A DNA stretch of 64,000 bases from Pseudoscleropodium purum (Eukaryota > Streptophyta > Bryopsida > Hypnales > Brachytheciaceae), in NCBI GenBank assembly GCA_963969395.1, contig OZ017804.1, positions 21,266,001 through 21,330,000 of the forward strand. Reading direction: 5' to 3'. This document shows positions 54,023 to 64,000 of this stretch, in pieces (within the stretch, counting starts at the first letter, position 1; each line of letters starts with the position of its first letter). The notes under the pieces are model-generated. The model did not search any database, had not been told where the DNA came from, and was given only the letters and a program-made list of their open reading frames with translations. The position numbers and the translations under genes were made by a program.

Positions 54023-55863
54023 GATGAAGGCAAGTTTTACATTTTTAGAAATGACGCAAGTTCTTCTTTCAATTCAAGAGTATAAATCTAGACTATCTCT
54101 ACTTTTACTTTGAAATCACTGTAGCATAGTTAACCTCCAAAGGTAAGATTAATTAGTGTAGATCATGGTTAAGTTCTTAGTTAATTTGTAAAGTAGACAT
54201 GTTTAAAAGTTAGGAAAAGATTCATTGCTTGGAAGGCAGAGTGGACCAACATTAAAAAACCCTAGAGCAAATTTAAGCAAAACTTATAGAATCTGGTTGT
54301 GCTTGTTATTTATTTAGGGTGAATAAATAAGCGCTCACAGATACCTAAAAATATTGTATTCTATGTAGATTAAACATAGGATAATTCTTTGAATAGAACA
54401 ACTAAAAAAGTGAAAATATTTGGAATAAATTTTGGATATTGTTAAAATTCTATAAAGATGATTATACACCAATAAAAACATCAAATATTCATTTTCATTT
54501 TTAAGACTACATACAATAGAAAGTTTAATTAGTAAACTTCTTCATGATATGTTATTGGCAATTTTATAAGTTCTTAATACAATAAATGCAAGTCAACAAG
54601 ATAAATACATATACTAATTTTGAAATTTTCAGCTCCTAATTCTTTGGTTTGTGTACTCAATAGTGTTCCTAACCTTAAAAACTACAAAAGTGATATATTT
54701 TTAGAAGTCAATATTTATTAACTTTTGAATTTTTTGACAATTTTTTAGAGGATGAAAACAAAAACACTATATTAAAACTAGAGATGCTACTATTTTGTAG
54801 ATATATCCAATGTCTAATATGTCTTTCAAAGTATTTAAATAATTTTGATAAATTCAAAAGATATTTGAAAAAAAATTAATGATTTTTTCATCAAAATATT
54901 TTAGTAAATATTGGGCAATTTATAGCATACAAACACCCAATTTTATTCAATAAGGATTGTTCTGAATTTTTAAATATATTCCTTTGTAAAAGGTAATTAC
55001 CTATTTGTAATATTTGTCTAAATTTGATGTTCTGAAATCCAATGGTGCTAGTATGTGAGCATGAAAATGTGAGCATCTAAACCTCAAGTATACGTATACG
55101 TAGTTAACTTACAACCATCAAAGGTGCTTATAATATAAACAACTATAATATAGATATCTATAACATAGTTACACTATATTCATAAAAGGTTTCTATTATA
55201 TAGACACCTATAATATATGTGTATAGTCTTTTATTCTTTTAAGCTCATGGGCACATAAATAGCAACCCTCTTTTGAAATCTAGTATAATAAATAAATGTT
55301 GATTTTGTAATTGTATATTATTTGGTGCAATGAAATCTTCTTTGATATGCCAACAATAATTTTGATGAAGTTGATTATATCAATAATAGAAATTATTACA
55401 TTGTTGCTTTTAGATGTTGTTAATTTATTTCTATTTCTATTATGATTTTTCATGTTCAAATATTGCAAAATTAAACTTAATTTAGAACAAAAATGTATGT
55501 ACTTTTTCGAAAAATCCTACTTTCCTAAATTTTTAGATGGAATCAAGGTGTACTAAATTGAACAATCATATAACAATCATCTTTAGTTGTATTCTATACT
55601 ATCTTATGTGTTTATATAATTGGGTGTTTAGACTCCTTCCACCCCCTAAGAAAAATTGTGAGCCATTGATGTGACTCCTATGTACCCACCACATACGTTG
55701 ATTCCATTTTTTTCTAAGAAAATATTTGTTTTGAATTATGTCATGCATCTACATTTCACTCATCAATTTTCAAGGAAAAAACCCTCCCCTCTATTAATTG
55801 CCTGTTAGTGAATACATACATACAAATATATGTGTACATATTGAATATAGTATTAGATATAGG

Positions 55864-55883
55864 ATATATATATATATATATAT
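55864..55883. repeat. (AT)n microsatellite
   Basis: Ten uninterrupted AT units in AT-rich spacer DNA. Confidence 0.9.
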
Positions 55884-57584
55884 GAATATAGATGGTATAC
55901 ACATAATCCCATATCAATTGTAAGGATGATTGATTAGAAAAAAATACAAGTAGAGGGGAGTTTGGAAAATTAATCTAAAAATTAATATGAAAATCAAATT
56001 GAATACTCAAATTGAATGTTCTCAAAATTTGAAAATCCTCACTCTCCACTCAAAAGATAGAACACTAACATATACATACAATCAAAAGTATAATCTGAGG
56101 TTCATTGAAGGCATATGAAATTCAAAATAAACTTCAAAATATGTAGCGATAACAATGGCTCAGACACCTAGTGATTAAATAAAGAATGAAGGCATCTTTT
56201 TGAAAAAATAATGTATAGGATAAAAAATTTTGAACTCAATTTTCACATATTTTCAAAAATTTCCACAAAATTAACTTTGATTGTTAAAACAATCTTATCA
56301 TTAGAATTAGTATGTTTTAATTCCATAGAGCTATTAATGATTTAGTTTTCCCTCTATTATGTACCTTCTTCCACTAAACAATTTCTTAAAGAATAAGAAT
56401 TACATTACCTTTTTAATTTAATTTTTTCTATTTTATAAACTCAATTCTTCATGATAAATTCTTTTAATTCAAAATCTCAAGTGCAAAATGTTAAGTTAAG
56501 ACGATTCAAAGTCTCATAAATTAGTTTATCATGCATAGTGCCATAAAATATGATTTTTTCATTTTGAAAGCATATTTCTTGCAATTATTTTCTACATTCT
56601 CATATTGGTCTACTACAAGATTCTACAGTTAAATATGCCAAAAAGTACTATTTTAGAGATTTTTTTGGTTTATACTAGAAATAGCAATTTTGACCAATTT
56701 TGATGAAAAAAGGCCCCAGGACCTAAAGAATCAGCTTCTTCTCAAGTAGCAACTCCAATTGATCACTACATGCTCATTGTTGAGAATTTATGATTGACAA
56801 GTTGAACAAGAAGGCTCATGTATATGATTCAAGCAAGAATTTGAACTTTGGAAGTGCACTCCATTCAAGTGGCTCCATTCAAGCGTCATCATCCATTTGA
56901 CGGATGATGACTCGTTAGAAAAATCTTGACAAACTATAAAAAAGGACAGTTCATTTGCATCGTTAAGCAAGATATCAGCATCACAAGATTCTGAACTTTT
57001 ACGGCCCATAGCAGTAAAATGGCGAGACAGATTCTGATGAGTGATAGCTCGTTCGAAGATCTTGAAAAGCTCTTCTGAATACCACTACAAGATAGAGCCT
57101 AAACTTGCTTCATTTGAGCACGAAACAAGTTCAAAATCGCGTGTCAAAGATCTAGTGAGTTTGTGGTGGCTTTAGCGGATGACATCAGTGTGGTAGCCAG
57201 CCCCATGTTACACTCTAAGATGCAAAGAAAAAGGTGATACTATCAATTGACATACGACTAATCAAACGACACACCAGCTTCGAAATAAGATGCAACCCCC
57301 TAGACTGAGTGGGTTGAAGTCCTAAATGAGTAGGCTGACATGATCAGGATCAACGGCAGGCTATTCTTTGGTAAGTAAATTCTGGTTCTTGCTCTTCTCC
57401 CCCAATTCGCTCCATTGTTGATTCTATTCTATCGTTCGGGTGAGCAATAATAAAATGACTCATAGAGAACTTGGAGGGGAGAACCTCATGGCAGGGTTTA
57501 TAAATTTAAATAAAGAGAATTGGGAAAAGAATTAGCTTAGACATCACTCGTATTTACAAGTACCTTGAAACTTAGGTGCAACGT

Positions 57585-59872
57585 TTACGATACACTAATT
57601 GAGGGAGCAATGCCTTCAATAATAGGGAAAGATTCATCAGTTTCTTGGGCACACGAGATCATGTCCGTTTCCAACGTCTTCGGTTCCAAGTCAATGAACT
57701 CGTTTGACTTGCTCGCCAAGTGAGCAATGCTAACACGTCCAAGTCGCTTGATGTAATCAGCCACCGCCTTCATCTCCTCTGGCGAGATGTAAATGAATTT
57801 CCCTCTATCATCCATAACACCAGAAATTCGCCCTGAAAGCATGCGTTAAAAATAATGAGAACGCTGCCTATTAAACACTTCGAGCATACCAACACAACTA
57901 GTTAAGTTTCACGTCCCATCCTGAAAGATACATTGCAATCAGCAAAAATATTTGACTCACTAACTCACCCATTTGTTCCAGAGCAACCACCCGATTTATG
58001 CACTCCTGCGAAAAAAAATCATATTAATCTCACAAAAAAGCGTTTCACAAGCATTAACAGTAAATTGGAGGTCGTGACACAATGATGAACAGCCTTCTGC
58101 AACAGACATTGAAACTCTGTCCTCTGATATCCAAGCCCAGCAAAAGAGTGATAACAAAAACGCCAAAGTTGGTAGCTTGTTAGCAGCAAAGCACATGTAG
58201 CACGGCAAGAAGATGCACACTGACCTGGGTACGCAGGTTGAATTCCGCAGCGAGATCTTCCAAAGCCACACACTTATGTTTCTGGATCAGCACAAGAAAA
58301 CAATAATTGTAGGGTCATTACTACAATTCAATCGAAATTGTTTCACAAGGCACCAAGAATTAACGTCCACACAACGCAGTCGACTTGCTCCAATTATTAC
58401 GGCACAGACCCACCAGCGACCAATCCTACATGCTCATGCATCCTCAAAAGTGAATACTGCTGGCCTGGAGGGTTACCTTGATATACTCTACGAAGTCGAA
58501 GAGCAACCCTTGACTCTCTTCTTGAACATCGTTCTCCACTGTTCCTTCAGTATCAACAACGAAAGCTGACTTCCATTTGTCAAATTCTTCGTTGGCTGCT
58601 TGCTCCTCCTTGGCTTTCTGCTCCTGAGCAGCTTCCTCCTGGAAGAATAGTGTGAATGGAAGCCAAATACTAAAAATGTCAAGTTCAGAGTGATTGACAA
58701 GTCTTTGACCCGATCAGGGATGATTGCAACTCTACAACAAAAGCCACTCCAGTTGAAATTAAGATGGGAGTGCCAAGTAACACTGAATGTGGAAAACTAC
58801 AAAGGCTATCTCAGTTGTGCTGAAACGTAAGACTAACCTTGCGTTGTTCCTCTTCCTCCCGCTCCTCATCTTTCTTGCGCCGCATAGCCGCATTCCTGTC
58901 CTGTTTTTCGCTTTTCGCCTCTCTTGCTGCTATTTCGGCCTAAATTCCTCAGGCAAAGGTCACGGAACAGACTTAGAAACTTGATCAAGTTTGACACGAA
59001 AAGCAGCTAGCAGTCGAGTTTACTACTGTTCTCTGCGGGACAAGATTTAAATTCTGCCGATTGTGATACTTACAGCCAAAACATATTCCGGTACTAGAAC
59101 GTGCATTTCGGCTTGATCAAATTGAGCGATTGACAGTGATGAGGGACTGTTTTATCAGGATGTCGAAGCCCGCTAATGCCAATGTCAAAGATGGCAAGCC
59201 GAAACACCAATAGTGTGAACAAAGACAAAGTCATCCTAAAAACGACCACAGCAATAAAGTTATAAACAAATGAGAATTGCAACAATTTACAGCAGACTGA
59301 CCTCGCGGCGGGCCTCCTTCTCCTGCTTTTTAGTATCCTTCTTTCTGGGAGCTTTAGCAACGTAATAGTCCACGGGTTCTTCAATCTCTTCATCGTCCTC
59401 GTCGGCTCCACCTGCCACCCAGCCCCGAGCAATTAATCAACTCTTTCAACTTATAATTATTTTGAATACAAGGTATACTTCCGTTCACAACATTAGAAAG
59501 TCACGTGCATTGTTTCATCAAAGCAAGCGAGCTGAATGTTGAGACAACAAACCTGCAGAAGAGGACGCGGCAGGAACAATCGCCGTCGGACGCCGTCTCA
59601 TCCGACTACTTCTGCCGGCAGGGGCGCGGGGCTCTCCCGCTCGCGCTGGGGCAACTGCGACAGCTTCCCTGACGACATCCTGATAAAACAGACCCTCATC
59701 ACTGTCAATCGCTAAATTTCTGAGCAATTCAAACAAGGACGCCAACCAAACGAATTTGAAGCTAAACGCGTACCTCCGTGATCTCTCGCTTCGCCTGCGC
59801 ACGTCGCCATAGCAGCAAGGCAACTACAGAAGGCACCAACAGTAGACTAAAAAAGATCGCCACAAGGTCCAT
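57585..59872 (-). CDS. DDRGK1: DDRGK domain-containing protein 1 (UFMylation adaptor), eight exons
   Basis: Exons 59872-59774, 59679-59553, 59411-59302, 58939-58838, 58638-58477, 58281-58225, 58005-57969 and 57832-57585, all GT-AG with consistent phases, give 313 aa; the human protein is 314. The N-terminus ([20 protein letters not shown]) is an ER membrane anchor. A basic/acidic linker and a Glu/Lys/Arg-rich coiled-coil stretch ([20 protein letters not shown]) follow. The PCI/winged-helix region has [37 protein letters not shown] and [20 protein letters not shown] (the name-giving DDRGK), ending [20 protein letters not shown] plus an extension of about 29 residues. In animals and plants it recruits the UFL1 ligase to the ER for UFM1 conjugation and ER-phagy or ribosome quality control. 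No damage seen. It is transcribed away from the next gene. Confidence 0.93.
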
Positions 59873-62798
59873 CGGAAACCAAAACTCCTGTCGAATGTCG
59901 CAATTGAACGGTGAAGTCACTGGATGCTCAGACTTGAGTGTTGTTCTTCAAAACCCCTGTACAATGATAACTTGCAAAATCTCAGAGTCGCGTCGAAATC
60001 CGATCAATAAGGTAGACCTCCAGAGCCTGGAACGTCGCAAGCTCTGCGCTACGAAACCCTAATCTGTTGGGGACGAGGCTGTGCGTTGACATTAGGTAGT
60101 CTGCTCTCAAAGCGACGTTTTATTGCAATGGGGAAGCTAAATTCTTTGACACAATTTTCAGTAAATTTTTGTAGGAAGAAAAAGGGAATTGGCATCTAAC
60201 CCAAGTTGTTTCATATTTTTTGAACTTTTGTGAAATTAGTTATGAATTTTCGGAGTTGAAATGTAAGGGTCACTGAAAGCACCCCCTCCTAAAATGTTAC
60301 ACTATTGATACATTGAAGAAAACAAAATATATCTTTATGCTAAAGATTTTTTTAAAACAGGGTCACTTTAAGAACAAGGTCACTTTTAGAGCACCCTACC
60401 TTGTGTGATGAAGTTTGAGTAGAGTTTTATTAGTAAAGCTGATCTTAGGATAATTGTTTGTTTTGAGAATTTTGAGTTTTATTGTTTTCATTTTTTAACC
60501 TATAATTCAATTCTTGCATAATTACTTCATAATCTTTTAGGTTTAAATTTAATGCATTAGTAACTCATATGAATTTAACATTGATTATATATTATTTGCA
60601 ATTCTTATATTAGTACGACATTACTTTCAAAACTTTTAGCTTTTACATTTTGTCTAAAATTAAAAACTTTCATTAACTTCTAAAATTCTTTCATGTTCAA
60701 AGGCCCAAAACTACTTCAAAATACTTGCCCCAAAAAGAAGGTCAAATTCTTCATCAATATTTATTTTTTAACAAATATAACTATAGGATCCTTTGGTTAA
60801 CTTATTCAAGTACATATTCCAAAATTTTAAAGGAAATATCTTTGAATGAAAAATAAAACTAATATGTTAATAACTTTTGAAAGAATTTGAGCATTGTTAA
60901 TCCAAATAGTATGAATGTTTTAGTTAAAAAAATAATATCTTTTATTTTATTTTTAATTAAATAAAAATTTTGAACTAAATGTAGTTTGGGCATTTAGGGG
61001 TTAACCTTTGGCTACGTACAAGGAGACATTGCACAAAGTCCACCTTGCCCTATAAGATTTAGACAAACATTTGTTACAAAAAGTCTACAGATAGTCTACA
61101 TTGTTGCAACTATATTGTTTAGTAGTTGTTTTCAATGTTTTAGAAATAAAGATTATTAATGAAAAAGAAATCATCTTTGTAATAGATCCAACTTTTTTCA
61201 ATATATGATTTTTTTGGTAATTCTCTAGGGCCCACACGTTTTGTTAACTTAATTACAAAAGCGAACTATGGTATCCCACTACAATTTGTCCCCACGTCAT
61301 TTATAAACCTGACTGAGAACGCTGACGGATCAGCATTCAGGAGGAAGGGAACACGTTCTTCACATAGAGAACGCGAACTAGAAGGTTTTTTGATCAATAT
61401 CAAACGCTTCGAGAACGCCACAAAACTAGGGCTGTTCGAACACAGGCTCGGAAATCCGAACCTATGAATTGAGACCGAGAAGGTCGGAAAAGGTAGGTTC
61501 GTGGAGCCGTTGGCCCGAGGCTCGGTCCGAGGCTGCACAGGAGGGCTTCGTTTTCCTGTGGCCGTTCTCTGTTCTGGAGCTCACAGCGCCTATTGACGGT
61601 ACCGTTGTTTTGTTTTCTCGTGGTGTTACCTCCTCGATTGCCGTGATAGATCGCAGTATTGACGCAGTTGTGGTTTAGGTCTGTTTTCCGCATTTCAGAG
61701 AGTCTCAACACACATTATTTCTGGCGACATGTGCGCATTGTTTGGTCATTTGAGGACGGTGGCGAGAATTCTGGAGTCTTTTGGATAGTTCGATCAAGGC
61801 GCTCTTAATTGATTTTCCCAACTCCGGGAGTGTTATTACATGGAATATCGTCCCATCAAAATTCCGACGTTCCTGGTAGGACTTCGCCATCTTAATTTCC
61901 ATCTTGAGTCATAGTAACCGACGGAGCTCCTATTTGAGAACTCGCTGCATTTCCGTGCTACTCATCTCTTGGATTTCTGTGTCTGCTTCTGATAGGTTAT
62001 GAGTTACAAACTTCGAGATTGAGACTTGAGGTAGTCGGAGGTTCTATGAAACAGTACTTCCTCCCGTTGGGATTGGATGATTTGTGTTGTAATTCTTAAG
62101 ATTACAGAAGTTGAGTCTTCAATTGTATTGCTTTCGTACGTCTATGGTTCTTTCAAAAACGCAAGTGAGGAGTTCGCAACAGGTGGACAAGTGATAGATG
62201 TCTGCTTCAAGTATTGCTCATGCAGCCTGGTACATTTGTGTGACATTTATGCCGGATTTTCTCACATGCTGCTCGGCCTAGATTGACTTCGAAACCTGAT
62301 CCTCGTACCATAGTTTAGCATAAGTTAGTAGTCATTTACCTTTAATTTCATCTCAACCTTTGCAAAATTATCTGTGCGTTATTGCGTTTGCGGAGTTCCT
62401 GGAACGAGCATTCTGTAATCCATTAGAAGCGAGCTGAAAATTTCTCGAAGTAACCCGTCTAGGAATTCATATTAAACTGTCCGCGTCCTACATTTACGGT
62501 GCTTAATTTCAGCTAATTGCTGCGGTAGGAAGTAATTCTTAGTTGAGTTGTTAATTCTCTTAGCTTGTCAGGCATTTCCCTTCCAGCCGTTGGCTTCAAT
62601 CGTCTTGATCGTTAATGTATAGATAGGTTCTACTGCGTATTGTGGATCTTCTCCGTTGGTTCCTTGGTAGATTAGACCCGTGAAGCTGCTTTGAACAAAT
62701 GTGTACGCGATGCACTAAGGCTCCTTGTGCGACAGGGTAGAACAAACAGAAGCTTGTAGCGCGTTAATCGTAGAGTTGTAGGCAGTGAGATTTTGAAA
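59873..62798. other. upstream regions of the two host genes
   Basis: 59873-60130 is probably the 5' UTR and promoter of DDRGK1. 60130-61260 is AT-rich with no gene. 61400-62798 is less AT-rich and probably holds the promoter and long 5' UTR of the shugoshin-like gene, perhaps with UTR introns. Open frames there (for example 61469-61678 plus, 61400-61711 minus) carry no recognisable domain. Confidence 0.45.
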
Positions 62799-64000
62799 AT
62801 GGCCTCAGAGTTCCGGACAGGGAGAAGGACTTCGGGAGCAACCCCGTCCCATAGGCGCCGTCTGTCAAATATCACCAACCTCGTCAATGTCGGCGGCTGG
62901 TCCAACGAGAATGAGCTGGTCAAGAGCATTTACAACAGCGGTGATTCGCAACTTCAGCAGGTGAGGAACGCCGTTTCCTACCTACTCTGTGCTACGGTTG
63001 TAAAGGACACTTAGGCTTGCTCTATGTATTAGGATTGCTGTATGCCTGGTGCATCCGTAGAACCATCTAAGATAACGGCACCAGGATAGTTGAGATTTTG
63101 CTGCTCTGACTTGTATTCACACAGACTTGAGGCAAGTAGATGATTGCTCTTAGTTCTTGCGAAGAACCGTATCTTCTTGTGGAAACCTCCTTGCATGTGT
63201 TGAATCGCGTGACCGGCAGCTGATTATTACACTCTGCAGTCCTGCGGCATTCTCAATTGTTAATTATCTCACATATTTGCCTAAAATCGACCTCAGTCAT
63301 GTATGTTACGTGAATTGGAGACATTAGATGACCGAGACCGAATTCAACATTCCCTGACAATCTTATGGTCTGTGGATGGTTATGAAGCTAATTCTCAGTT
63401 CCGCTGATAACAGGAGATCAAGAAGCTCGAACAGATCAACGCTGATAAAGACATGATCATTGCTGAGAAAGAGTATCCACTCCAGGTTAACTGAAGTTAC
63501 TTGTATTTATCCTGAATTCTTCATTAGCATCTTTACGCACAAAATCCAATTCAGTTCAATTGACGGATCAGTGTGTTTGTTTCACCTACAAGGCCAAGTA
63601 AATCTGCTGTGTCTACGTTGCGGTGCATAGTCTTTATTCGAATGCAACTGCGAACAGCTCGTTTAGAATGTTCATTACTGTGTCGATTTAGGTTGTAACT
63701 TACGAACAAGAGATCGTTATGTATGCCCCTTTTCCTGCGTTTTGAGTGGATGTCGAAGTATCTTCATGCAGTTGGTGCAAGTTTTATCGTACCTTTAACC
63801 TTAGCCACCCTACACAGTCAGCAAATAGAATCGCAGAAGATCTTCATGCAAAGAATGCAGAGAGTTTTTAATACCAACATTTGCAAGCTATCTCAGCAGA
63901 ATGAGGAAATCATCAGCTTCAATACCCGCCTTTCTAAGGTTGATTCCGGAGCCCTTACTCTCCAAGGAACTTCTGCTGTAGAAAGGGTTTATCTACTTCT
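62799..64000 (+). CDS. shugoshin-like protein, 5' part of gene (truncated by window)
   Basis: Exon 1 (62799-62960, donor GTGAGG) starts MASEFRTGRRTSG and contains HRRRLSNITNLVN, like the conserved N-terminal motif of plant shugoshins. Exon 2 (63414-63485) gives EIKKLEQINADKDMIIAEKE. Exon 3 (63822-63938) gives QKIFMQRMQRVFNTNICKLS and QQNEEIISFNTRLSK. Together they form the coiled coil that in known shugoshins binds PP2A and protects centromeric cohesin in meiosis or mitosis. Phases are all 0. The C-terminal SGO basic motif lies beyond the window. Another coiled-coil protein remains possible because only about 130 residues are visible. The start is supported by the in-frame ATG immediately before the conserved motif. 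Confidence 0.62.

Larger units (their letters stand above)
51002..57584. other. long AT-rich region without recognised genes
   Basis: No domain, RNA gene or paired terminal repeat recognised. It contains small repeats described separately. From about 56.7 kb the sequence becomes less AT-rich on approach to the DDRGK1 3' end. It may include the 3' LTR of the gypsy element. Confidence 0.5.

Noticed and set aside
57996..58273. Minus-strand ORFs of 84 and 91 aa inside DDRGK1
   Set aside because: They run through an intron and out of frame with the well-supported exons 6 and 7.

Overview
The window is nuclear DNA of a plant, most likely a bryophyte or other early-diverging streptophyte. The reasons are two host genes with small GT-AG introns and plant-type products, and the transposon types present (DUF7869 proteins, Ty3/gypsy elements with a cytosine-methyltransferase domain, pogo-like and CACTA-like elements). 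The species cannot be fixed by reading alone. Most of the window is AT-rich, gene-poor, heavily nested transposon DNA; the host genes lie at the right edge.

Layout. 0-3.2 kb: a long intact pogo/Tigger-like transposase gene. 3.8-7.1 kb (minus strand): intron-bearing, stop-containing fragments of two unrelated host genes side by side, presequence protease (PREP) and the kinesin-4 stalk. 10.7-31.1 kb: a three-level nest. The outermost layer is a CACTA-like element (3-bp TSD ATA). Inside it sits a net ~9-kb element with its own inverted repeats (here 'element A'), carrying a DUF7869 gene, an FCP1-like gene, one unknown gene and about 20 copies of a 19-bp palindrome. Inside element A are three 3.3-kb insertions of a second unusual element ('element B'). 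32-37 kb: two MITE-like elements in AT-rich DNA. 37.8-50.6 kb: a decayed Ty3/gypsy element in the order gag, protease, DNA methyltransferase-like domain, RT/RNase H, integrase, PHD finger. It is split by a fourth element B (43.6-46.9 kb) and by a ~2.1-kb noncoding insertion. 50.6 kb: a GC-rich hAT-type MITE just after the gypsy coding end. 51-57.6 kb: AT-rich DNA with no recognised gene. 57.6-59.9 kb (minus): a complete eight-exon DDRGK1/UFBP1 gene. 62.8 kb to the end (plus): the start of a shugoshin-like gene.

The most novel material is elements A and B. B occurs four times, nearly identical, with TG...CA ends, a 9-bp terminal inverted repeat, 5-bp target duplications (ACAAC, ACAGT, GTGGA) and one conserved ~550-aa ORF, but no long direct repeats. 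It is best read either as a solo LTR that carries its own gene or as an undescribed integrase-mobilised element. A is a TIR-bounded element with divergent genes and a family-specific palindrome scattered through introns, spacers and coding DNA. Four elements here (A, B, the hAT MITE and the 48-50 kb insertion) are each enriched in their own short motif, a pattern that merits a count.
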